Positions 1 through 8,870 of a stretch of DNA of 64,000 nucleotides are shown here, one piece after another. The stretch is taken from positions 10,393,001 to 10,457,000 of the forward strand of contig NC_092680.1 in NCBI RefSeq assembly GCF_964355755.1, in the 5' to 3' direction. Under the pieces are notes generated by a model. The model was not told the DNA's origin and ran no database searches. It was given only the letters and a program-made list of their open reading frames with translations. The position numbers and the translations under genes were made by a program. The stretch's first letter is position 1. Every line of letters begins with the position of its first letter. The stretch comes from Antedon mediterranea. Taxonomy: Eukaryota > Echinodermata > Crinoidea > Comatulida > Antedonidae.

Positions 1-362
1 CACAGTATTAAACCTACCGTGCGCCGTGGTCTCAATAACTAGACCCCTAAAATCAAAGCCAAACCGACTTCTACTATCACAACAGGCAAGCCTACACAAG
101 CCTAAAACAACAACACAGTGTACTGGCTCGACGACCGCCAAACCTCGTTCGTTATAAAACGCCTCTAAACTTAAAACCAGCTTAGAATAAGTAACTAAAA
201 TTACCATCAGTTCGATCTACAACTACAATTCCGCACTTTGTTCACGGATGACCCCCCAATTTGTTACGGGCTCGCTCGTTAGGCTGAAACCAACAATAAG
301 AACATAACAAAACAAGTTGTAGTTGTCGTCCATCTTTATTCCTCTCTTCTCTTTTACTCTAG
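1..362. other. No gene recognised; probable intron or 5' flank
   Basis: No convincing coding segment is visible. The last 30 bases form a strong pyrimidine tract (CTCTCTTCTCTTTTACT) ending in an AG at 361-362, which looks like a 3' splice site for the first exon I can support. The stretch is therefore most likely intron of the gene that follows, whose 5' end would lie before this window. Confidence 0.4.
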
Positions 363-884
363 AGGGCTCACTTCTGTGTGACAAACCCATCACACAACTA
401 ATATTAAAGAAAACAGGAACTTTCCTGCAAGTTGGTTCAGGTAAATATAATTTAATTTTTATATTTTTATATATTTAATGTAATTTAAACTATTAAACAA
501 AAACCTGTAAGTAAATGTTTTTACGATTTTTATCAGGTATCTGTTCAACTTGCCGTAAGATGCTGAAGTCATTGTTACCTGTAACCTCGAACACTGAAAC
601 AAATAACCCTAGTCTCGTCGATCAGATGAGCGCACTAACAACTGTAAGTTAAAAAATACCGTACAGTATGACATTTATGAATACGCATTTATTGGCGGAA
701 AGATTAAGTAAATAATGTGTTTCATGTTACTTTGTTCATTTTATTTCGTATGTTGGTGGTAGGAGGAATATTTTCTGCATTCCCTGCCATTGTCATCATC
801 ATTTTATATATATCACGAATCAGTGCGTCAATAATTGAATCAAAGTCAGTAGTAATTTTTTACCAATATTATTTTTATTTTCAG

Positions 885-1907
885 GAAAGTAATAAGGATG
901 AGTTCTACATGCCATTAGCCACTCCAACTTGTCAAGCACCGGCGTGTGATGTTATGGATACTCAAATGAGCCTATATCAATTTTGTGATCCAACTTTTGC
1001 TTCAACTACCTCAGAAGATGAATCAATTCAATCTACACCAAGAGAAAAATTAAATGCATTTCTCAATTCAAGGGACGTCAGTCCAATTAGATATCCTTTA
1101 TCTGCACCGCTGGAGCAAGTTTCAGACCTTACTAAACGTTTCCACATGCGCAAGGCTCGTCAAGTTGTCTCTATGTGCCTGGAAGAAATCGCACCTGGTC
1201 AGTCGACTACTCTACTTGAAGGCTTATCAAGTGATAAAACCACAGAAGCTGACGAAAGAACCGATTCTTCTCTATTAGATGCTCTATCAGAATGCTATCT
1301 TCATACTAACCACTGGAATACAAGACGTCAGATTTTATCGATCATGGTTGATAAGGTTACCTTCAAGGAACTGCAGAAATGGATACCTAACTTGACTAGA
1401 TACCGTTTTAACGTGGCCAAACACCATTTATTGTTACATGGTAGAGGTTCTGTAATTCAACCTCTAAAGAACACTAGAGTATGCGTACAGCCAGGGAAAA
1501 TTGACCACTTTGTTACCTTTATAACAAGTTTTCAAGTTATACAAGACTTGCCATTTGGAGAAAAAACTCTAAAACTTTCTACAGACAGAGTTATAAAAAT
1601 CCCAAATGTTGTGCCTTATCTTATCCCAGAACAATGTATTCTTCAATACGAGAGTTACTGTCAAGAGAAGAATTTTCAACCTATGAGCCGCAGTACATTG
1701 CGTAGAGTTCTCAGCGTTTGTTCTGCTTCTGTACGCAAATCCTTACAGGGCCTTGATTATATCTCTGCCAATGGTGGAAAAGCCTTCGATGACCTGGAGA
1801 ACATCGTTGATAAGCTGGGAGATTGCTATGAAATGGGTTTGACTTGGGCCAAACAAAAAAACCAAAAACTTAAAGATGCCAAGCGCTACCTAAAAGGTGA
1901 CTATAAG
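885..1907 (+). CDS. Exon 3 of the decayed gene
   Basis: This is a 341-codon open exon. It is preceded by a pyrimidine-rich acceptor (TTATTTTTATTTTCAG) and followed by the donor AAG|GTAATA. Phase 0 at both ends matches the neighbouring exons, so the ATG at 717 (in intron sequence) is unlikely to be the real start. The segment is polar and helix-rich in appearance, with stretches such as HWNTRRQILS and KWIPNLTRYRFNVAK that could be a helix-turn-helix-like DNA-binding region, and a basic end (AKQKNQKLKDAKRYLKGDYK). No catalytic motif is visible here. Confidence is good that it is a coding exon, low for its function. Confidence 0.6.
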
Positions 1908-2059
1908 GTAATAACAATCTTGTTTAAATATCTTGATAACTGCTACAGTATAAATAGAAAAACACAAAGTAGCACGTTGAATGTTGCTCAGTAAAGCATG
2001 TAAGAAACATTCAAGACTAATTATATTTTTTATACAATTCCTTTTATATATTATTGCAG

Positions 2060-3042
2060 ATTCACATTTCTAACCATTCTGAAGTTGCCGATCATTGTAG
2101 GGCGTATGCTCTTAGTTCTTGCGAAGACAATTATTACCAGACTGTCTGTGATCATGACCACAATGCAAGATGTGACAGATGTCGTATATTTCCAGAAGCT
2201 TTGTCTGAAATTCATGAAGCTTTAAACGAAGTGCGCTGCTCTTCTGAAGAAAAAGATGACATGGAGTACGTAATTACACGGTCAGTCCAAGACATCGAGA
2301 CGTGGAAGGCGCATATCTTAAGATCCATTAACCAAGACGCTGCACGACATGATATCTTAGGAGATTTGAATCCTGGTTGTGCCCTAATTGTTTTAGACTG
2401 GGCGATGAAGTTGTTACCACGTAAATACCGCGAAAGCCAAAGAGACTGGTTTGGAAAGCGTGGACTTCCGTGGCACATAACAGTCTTGACGAAAAAGAAT
2501 AAAGATAGAGAGGTACAGATGCTTACGTTTGTGCATATTTTTTAATCTTGCACTCAGGATAGTACTACTGTTGTGGCAATCATCGACGATGTGTTGAGGC
2601 AGCTGCCATCTATTGCACCCGATATACACTTTGTGTATCTGCGTCAAGATAATGCAGGATGCTACCACTCTGCCATAACATTACTCTCGTTACCAAAGAT
2701 AGCGAAAGAAACGAAGATCAAAATCCGACGTATTGATTTTTTGGACCCTCAAGGGGGGAAGGGCGCATGTGACCGCAAGGCAGCCCATATCAAAAATCAC
2801 ATGAATAAATATCTTAATTCAGGAAAAGATATTGAAAATCCAGAGCAGATGAAGGCAGCAATTGAGTCCTTTGGAGGCATTCCTGGAGTGAAAGTCATAG
2901 TTTGTGCTTTACCTACTGGTACTATTTGTGCAGCAGGGAAATGGAAAGGTGTGAGTCACATCAACAACATAGAGTACGGAAGCAGGTCCATGAAGGTGTG
3001 GATGGCGTATGGTATTGGTGCAGGACAAAATCTACTTTTTGA
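2060..3042 (+). pseudogene. Exon 4, RNase H/DDE-like core with in-frame stop
   Basis: The frame is open from the acceptor TATTATTGCAG except for a TAA at 2543-2545. Reading straight through gives TFVHIF-stop-SCTQDSTTVV, which I recognise as matching relatives that have glutamine at the stop, so a CAA to TAA change is likely. A 45-bp intron (GTACAG...CTCAG, 2513-2557) would also keep frame but is unusually short for an animal. Possible active-site acids are in LDWAMK, RQDNAGCYHS and DPQGGKGACD. The frame ends in TAA at 3044-3046, where the next frame (SKFCVPSKLPNL) takes over; one extra T in the T run at 3036-3040 would explain the shift. Confidence 0.55.
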
Positions 3043-4042
3043 GTAAATTTTGTGTGCCCTCGAAACTACCCAATTTAATTCATAACAAAGATACAACGTC
3101 TGATCAAAATCAAGTATCATTTATTACAGTAAAAGCAAGAATACAAGCCAAGACATCTCATGAAGAACAAGCTGATATAAATGACGACGACCAAATAGAA
3201 AGTGAAGAAAGTCCTGGCAACCCCAGCAAACTGTTCTTTTGTCGCGAACAAGGTTGCATTAGGTCATATCAGAGGTACTCTTCCCTAGAGAAACACTTAG
3301 ATTACGAAAATCACAAGAACGCACTAGAACATGAAACACTATATGACAGGGCAATGAAATTATACGCAACACAACTAGAAGAGGGTACTTCTAAAAATCC
3401 AGAACCAACAAGAACCAACGATTTGCCACGGTTTGACATTGGCCCCGACCTGCAAATGGGCTGGGCGCTAAAGTCCTCTGCAAAAAAACCCGATTTTCTG
3501 TTCCACAGAAAACCTACCTTATTGATGTTTTTGACGCTGGAGAGCCAGAAAGCTGATCCATGTGATGTCTCACGAGAGATGAGATCGGCCAGGCACAGCG
3601 ATGGTTCACATCTATTTAGCAAGAGTGAATTTTTAACAGCACAGCAGATTGCAAGTTTTTTCTCACGCTTAGCTAAAAAAAGGAGGACAGATGCAGCCGT
3701 TCATGATGATGATGACGAAGATGATGATTACGATAGTAATGAAGATGGTGACGAAGTCGAAGAAAATGGAGACGATTCAAAAACGGAAAAAGAAAGAGAA
3801 ATTCAACTTTTGTCGCAAACCGTACTGGACACAATAGGCTTGCAGCATCCAATAATGTTTGAAAGGCATAATATATGTGAACTGAAAGCTCAAGAAAAAC
3901 TCTCCAGATTCTCTTTGTCAGTGTTGCAAGAAATGCGTACTTCTCTTGAACTTGATACCACAGATATAACCATAAAGCGCAAGAAGCCATACATTGATTT
4001 GTTGGGAAAGCTGGTTTCCACGTGCAGTTGCTCGATTGATTA
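3043..4042 (+). pseudogene. C-terminal part: C2H2 finger, acidic tail, two more frame shifts
   Basis: A single C2H2 finger (C-x4-C-x12-H-x5-H, from CREQGC to YENH) lies at about 3241-3313. Downstream, the expected family sequence moves to another frame (RFSVPQKTYLIDVF) after a seven-A run at 3482-3488, then returns to the first frame at KADPCDVSREM near 3549. One missing A and a second small deletion explain this. The region then reads LFSKSEFLTAQQIASFFSRL, an Asp/Glu-rich stretch (about 3703-3780) and a Lys-rich end. The stop is at 4040-4042. The finger suggests nucleic-acid binding. Confidence 0.5.
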
Positions 4043-4159
4043 AGGTAGCAACGAAGGTAGAACTGTGTCTGTGAGAATTCTTTAAAATAACAATTTAATA
4101 TGTGGGACGATTCTGTTGTCTAAATTGTTAGTATTTTAAGTCGCGTTCTGTAAATTTGT

Positions 4160-4165
4160 AATAAA
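4160..4165 (+). promoter_or_regulatory. Polyadenylation signal AATAAA
   Basis: A canonical AATAAA lies about 120 bases after the stop codon of the decayed gene, on the same strand. It suits a 3' end for that transcript. A single hexamer in AT-rich DNA is weak evidence by itself. Confidence 0.4.
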
Positions 4166-4227
4166 GCGAAGGGGTGTAACAATGGTAAAACAATAATTTA
4201 TTGTTTAGGCTACAAATTATTAGAACA

Positions 4228-4613
4228 TTTCGCACGAGCACATGAACGTTAACGGTTGTCACCATTCTACTCATTTGCATAACAACAGAGTTCAGCAAAC
4301 ATTTGCGTTAACGTACTTGCTCGTTTTGATTTTGCGCTTCGACGGGAAGTGTAGAACGCAACACATGTGTAGCGCACGCAACATACGCAACAAGTATTAA
4401 AATAAATCATGGAATACCTTGGGTTTAGAGACTAAGCCTAGCCAGGCATGTTTAATCATGTTTTGGTTAACGTTTTTCATTGACGCTATTTTTCAGAAAT
4501 AAGGTTATCGACGCACGTAACTAAAGTTTTTCGTAATGCTTGCGCACGTACAGATCAAGTTGTTTACAAAGTGGGCGGAGCTTGCAAAATAGCGTTAACG
4601 TGCTCGTGCGAAA
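4228..4613. mobile_element. MITE-like inverted-repeat unit, about 386 bp
   Basis: The left end TTTCGCACGAGCAC (4228-4241) is matched perfectly, inverted, at 4600-4613. The pairing continues inward as ACGTTAACG after a 4-base insertion (ATGA) on the left arm. There is no coding capacity. This is the layout of a small non-autonomous DNA transposon; no clear target duplication is visible, so superfamily is not assigned. Confidence 0.5.
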
Positions 4614-4652
4614 ACTCCCTATATGAGAAGATAAGAACATTATGTTGTAAAG

Positions 4653-4819
4653 CCTGTTTTCCACTAGGCAAAATTATTCGCGCAAATCAAACATTTTCGC
4701 GTATACGCGCACGCCCAATGGAACACTTTGTTGATAAAAATAAACTGTGCATGCGCGCGTATAGTGCAAAAAATGTTCAATTCGCGCGAATAAATTCACC
4801 TTGTGGAAAACATAACAGG
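4653..4819. repeat. Imperfect long hairpin, about 167 bp
   Basis: CCTGTTTTCCAC at 4653-4664 pairs with GTGGAAAACATAACAGG at 4803-4819. Inner arms also pair (TTATTCGCGC with GCGCGAATAA; CGCGTATACGCGCA with TGCGCGCGTATA). Nearly the whole segment folds on itself, as a MITE or a palindromic short repeat would. The reading frame across it (4571-4942) is a by-product. Confidence 0.55.
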
Positions 4820-5590
4820 CTTGATGAAGCTAAGCGAGTTATAATGTTGAGCTCAGATAGTAAATGCTTAATTTCATCATGGGTTAGTCGTTTAAATTTT
4901 ACTAGAAATATATTTTTAGTTTGTGTTTATATGAAAACGTGATTCCAAATTATTCAGGACCTTTCAGTTTATCTTTAAAGTTTGTTTCTCTTAGTAAAAT
5001 TTACCTTAAATCTGTAAATAGAAAACAATAGGTACATCTGATTGATCTTGCCGACAGATAAAATCTTTGAATTTCTTCGGAGCGCAAAATAGTTTCCCCA
5101 AATTTTTTTTACTTGATTCATAAATATTAGTATCTAAACTTTAGATTGATCATTTTTTTATTAAAAAAAAATTCGTCGCACATGAAAAAAAAATGCGTTT
5201 GTTTTTACCCTACTTTTTATGAGTTTTATATATGCTAATTTGTAATTAATTAGTAAAAATCTTAGAATTTCATCAAATTTTTTGAAACTTCACTAAATTA
5301 TTTTCAAGATGCTAGTTAACATAAGTGTAAAATATTAAAACGCTAGGTAGCTACGTTTGGCTTCCAGAGGCTGTTAAACTTAATGTAAATTATACACCAA
5401 AAATTAACAAAATTGGCCGAAAATTGTTATTTTTCGATTTTCTCGAAAACTAAGCGATATTTTACCAAACAAACTACACATCAGGTTTACTTACATCAAG
5501 GTCTACCAATGTGCAAAATATGAGCCAATTCGACATTTTGACCCTTGCCACTAAATTACGAATATGTCTGATTTTTGGTGACAAGCACTT
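4820..5590. other. AT-rich intergenic DNA, no feature seen
   Basis: The stretch has A and T runs (for example 5155-5170 and 5186-5193) and no coding frame with recognisable content. It ends where the first satellite-1 monomer begins. Confidence 0.4.
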
Positions 5591-7218
5591 TGGTGTTTTT
5601 GTGTAACCAAGTTTCATCGAAATGCACAAAATGGTCTAAAACGTCTCCAAATGGGATTTGAAGCTATTTTGTACATTATGATGTTTTGGGTGAAAAAGTT
5701 TTATCGAAATGCTCAAAATGGTCTAAAACGTCTCCAAATGCGATTTGAAGCTATTTTGTACAATTTGATGTTTTTGTGTGAAAGTTTCATCGAAATAATG
5801 CACAAAATGGTCTAAAACATCTCCAAATACGATATTAAGCTATTTTGTGCACTTTGATGTTTTTGTGTGAAAAGTTTTATCGAAATGCTCAAAATGGTCT
5901 AAAACGTCTCCAAATGCGATTTGAAACTATTTTGTACAATTTGATATTTTGTGTGAAAAAGTTCTATCGAAATGCTCAAAACGGTCTGAAACGTTTCCAA
6001 ATACGATATTAAGCTATTTTGTGCACTTTGATGTTTTTGTGTGAAAAGTTTTATCGAAATGTTCAAAATGGTCTAAAACGGTTTCAAATGTGATTTTAAG
6101 CACTTTGATGTTTTTGTGTAACCAAGTTTCATCTAAATGTACAAAATGGTCTAATACATCTCCAAGGGCGATTTGAAGCTATTTTGTACATTTTGATGTT
6201 TTGTCTTTAAAAGTTTTATCGAAATGGTCGAAAACGTCTCTAAATGCGATATTAAGCTATTTTGTGCACTTTGATGTTTTTGTGTAAAAAGTTTTATCGA
6301 AATGTTCATAATGGTCTAAAACGGTTTCAAATTTGATTTTAAGCACTTTGATGTTTTTGTGTAACCAAGTTTCATCGAAATGCACAAAATGGTCTGAAAC
6401 GTTTCCAAATACGATATTAAGCTATTTTGTGCACTTTGATGTTTTTGTGTGAAAAGTTTCATCGAAATGCACAAAATGGTCTAAAACGTATCCAAATGCG
6501 ATTTGAAGCTATTTTGTACATTATGATGTTTTGTGTAAAACAGTTTTATCGAAATGCTCAAAATGGTCTAAAACGTCTCCAAATGCGATTTGAAGCTATT
6601 TTGTACAATTTGATGTTTTCTGTGAAAAGTTTTGTAAAAATGCTCAAAATGGTCTAAAACGGTTTCAAATGTGATTTTAAGCACTTTGATGTTTTTGTGT
6701 AACCAAGTTTCATCGAAATGCACAAAATGGTCTAAAACGTCTCCAAATACCATTTTAAGCTATTTTGTGCACTTTGATGTTTTGTGTGAAAAAGTGTTAA
6801 CGAAATGCTCAAAATGGTCTATAACGTCTCCAAATGCGATTTGAAGCTATTTTGTACAATTTGATGTTTTTGTGTGAAAGTTTCATCGAAATGCACAAAA
6901 TGGTCTAAAACATCTCGAAATACGATATTAAGCTATTTTGTGCACTTTGATGTTTTTGTGTGAAAAGTTTTATCGAAATGCTCAAAATGGTCTAAAACGT
7001 CCCCAAATGCGATTTGAAACTATTTTGTACAATTTGATATTTTGTGTGAATAAGTTCTATCGAAATGCTCAAAGCGGTCTGAAACGTTTCCAAATACGAT
7101 ATTAAGCTATTTTGTGCACTTTGATGTTTTTGTGTGAAAAGTTTTATCGAAATGTTCAAAATGGTCAAAAACGGTTTCAAATGTGATTTTAAGCAATTTG
7201 ATGTTTTTGTGTAACCAA
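5591..7218 (+). repeat. Satellite 1, segment I
   Basis: This is a tandem array of diverged monomers of about 85 bp. A typical monomer has the landmarks ATCGAAATGCTCAAAATGG, TCTAAAACGTCTCCAAATGC, GATTTGAAGCTATTTTGTAC and AATTTGATGTTTTTGTGTGA. Two alternating versions occur, one with GTAACCAAGTTTCATCGAAATGCAC and one with GTGAAAAGTTTTATCG. Short frames that run through it reflect monomer length and are not genes. Confidence 0.9.
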
Positions 7219-7287
7219 TAATAATAAATGAAAACTTATATAGCGCCGGTATCCTCCACCCATGTGGCGCTCATGGCGCTTTGTGCA

Positions 7288-8016
7288 TTAACAACGTGCG
7301 AAAACATCAGCGAATAGCGACGTCTTTAGGTTGGTCTTGAAACTGTTTAGACTAGTTGAGCATTTAACTGTTGCTGGTAAGCTGTTCCATACACTTGCGG
7401 CCGCAACGTAAAAAGATCTCTGACCCCACTGATTTTTCGCTCTACGCTCTTGAAGAAGGTTTTGTGACAATGATCGTAGGCCTCTGCGGGATGATTCGTA
7501 ACGATCCACAAGGTCAGATAAATAAGCAGGAGCACTGTCATTTAGGATCTTGAATACAAACAACGCAAGTTTGTACTTAATACGTTGTTGAACAGGCAAC
7601 CAATGCAAATCCATCAGGACAGGAGTTATGTGAGCGTTTGATTTTGTATAAGTTACAATTCTAGCTGCCATATTTTGCAAGCGCTGCAAACGTTGTATTT
7701 GAGATTTTGGTATGCCAAACAACAAGGCATTACCAATGTCAATTTTAGAAGTGACAAATGAGTGTACAATCAATTCAGCTGTTTTCTTGTTAAGATTACC
7801 GCGAATACGACCAAGGTTCCTAATCGATATGCATGCTGCTTTGGATACAGTTGTTATTTGTGCTTCCATAGTGAGATTACTATCCAGCATGATTCCCAGA
7901 TTCCGGACCACCGATGAGGGAGCGATGTTAGAGTTTCCGATTCTGATATGTGTGATGTTGATTTTGGAGATGTTACATTTAGACCCGACGATAATAAACT
8001 CTGTCTTTTCCATCAT
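7288..8016 (-). pseudogene. LINE ORF2 C-terminal part
   Basis: This is the continuation of the RT frame after the shift near 8010. It holds thumb and C-terminal motifs typical of CR1/L2 ORF2: VRNLGIMLDSNLTM, LQRLQNMAARIVT, HWLPVQQRIKYKLALFVFK, APAYLSDLV and FYVAAASVWNSLP. The stop is at 7288, followed by a short 3' UTR. This is a broken copy of a retrotransposon gene. Confidence 0.8.
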
Positions 8017-8870
8017 TCAACTTTAGGTAATTTGTTGTCATCCAATTGCGAACATCTTCTATACAGGCTTCCATCTTACTGATTGCTGCAGCAACATCCC
8101 TTTGCACTGGATTTACTGACACATAAATCTGTGTATCATCTGCATAGAAATGGAAATGTAGACTGTGTTTGCGAATAATGTCACCAAGGGGAAGTGTATA
8201 AATGGAAAACTGGCCAGGCCCAATTACTGACCCCTGTGGTACACCATATTCCAGGCAAGCTTCATCTGAGAATGCATCATTGATACAGACTAGCTGACGT
8301 CTTCCTGTAAGATATGACTGGAACCAGTTAAGAGCAACACCATTTATGCCAATGCGATTTCTCAGACGGGTTATCAGTCTTTGGTGATCAACTGTATCAA
8401 ACGCTGCTGACAAATCCAACAACACCAATAGCGTTATTTTCCCATCATTCATTCCTTGTAACAAATCATTCTGTACCTTTAAAAGGGAACTCTCCGTGCT
8501 ATGACATGCACGATATGCCGACTGGTAATTCTCATTTAAATTATGCTTTTGAAGATATGGAGTAATGCGTGATGTCACTACACGCTCCAGAGTCTTTCCA
8601 AGAAAAGAAAGATTCGACACCGGGCGGTAATTTTTCAGCGTGTTATGATCCAAGTTTTGCTTTTTTATTAAAGGACGAACGTGAGCAATTTTCAGTTCAT
8701 CTGGCACTATGCCGGTATTAAGAGAATGGTTAATGATTTCCGTTATTATTGGCACGACTGCGTCTATACACTTCTTCAGTATAGAAGTAGGAACTGGATC
8801 TAACCTGCATGATTTTGTTGGTGATTTCATCAGAATGTTGCGGATCTCATCTTGAGATGCTGGTGTAAAT
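7979..8870 (-). pseudogene. LINE reverse transcriptase, N-terminal and palm part
   Basis: About 297 codons show non-LTR RT blocks: LDPVPTSILKKC, KNYRPVSNLSFLGKTLERVV, YQSAYRACHSTES, the catalytic LDLSAAFDTVDH, GVPQGSVIGP and FHFYADDTQIY with the YADD box. This is typical of the CR1/L2/Rex1 group. The first residues of the open frame come from satellite, so its apparent ATG is not the element's start. The frame is broken near 8010 (LNDGK | TEFIIVG), so the RT cannot be made intact. Confidence 0.8.

Larger units (their letters stand above)
363..4042 (+). pseudogene. Decayed multi-exon gene: RNase H/DDE-like core plus C2H2 finger, uncharacterised family
   Basis: Exons at 363-440, 537-643, 885-1907 and 2060 to about 4042 join in phase, with GT/AG borders at 441, 536, 644, 884, 1908 and 2059. 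The protein starts before the window; the first visible exons carry a CSTC pair (GICSTCRKML). Exon 3 is a roughly 340-residue region, perhaps DNA-binding. Exon 4 has a Cys/His cluster (DHDHNARCDRC), then a region resembling metazoan uncharacterised proteins with candidate acidic residues in LDWAMK, RQDNAGCYHS and DPQGGKGACDRK, then a C2H2 finger and an acidic tail. The D/D/D-like layout suggests an RNase H-fold transposase or a domesticated relative; that is inference. An in-frame TAA at 2543-2545, a frame change near 3040 and a compensating pair near 3481 and 3543 break it. The frame changes sit mostly at homopolymers, so sequencing error is possible for those, less so for the stop. Confidence 0.6.
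7219..8870 (-). mobile_element. 5'-truncated CR1/L2-superfamily LINE inside satellite 1
   Basis: This is a 1,652-bp insertion with the reverse transcriptase (RT) half of a LINE ORF2 and a 3' end finishing in (ATT)n on the minus strand (ATTTATTATTATT, at 7219 on the plus strand). The satellite reads GTAACCAA before it and GTTTCATCGA after it; these two pieces are contiguous in intact monomers, so the borders are base-exact and no target-site duplication is evident. The 5' half, including the endonuclease, is missing. Confidence 0.8.

Noticed and set aside
358-374. CTCF-like motif (CTAGAGGGC) here and at 25841 and 44938
   Set aside because: Partial resemblance only, with several mismatches to the consensus; not enough to call a site.
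2513-2557. A 45-bp intron
   Set aside because: It would keep frame and has GT/AG ends, but it is very short and would remove residues that fit the family; a nonsense change is simpler.
3043-3129. Intron from GTAAAT (3043) to TTATTACAG (3129) to explain the frame change
   Set aside because: The phases do not match the downstream frame, while a single-base indel in the T run does.
4571-4942. 123-residue open frame
   Set aside because: It covers a hairpin repeat and the end of a MITE-like unit; composition is not protein-like.
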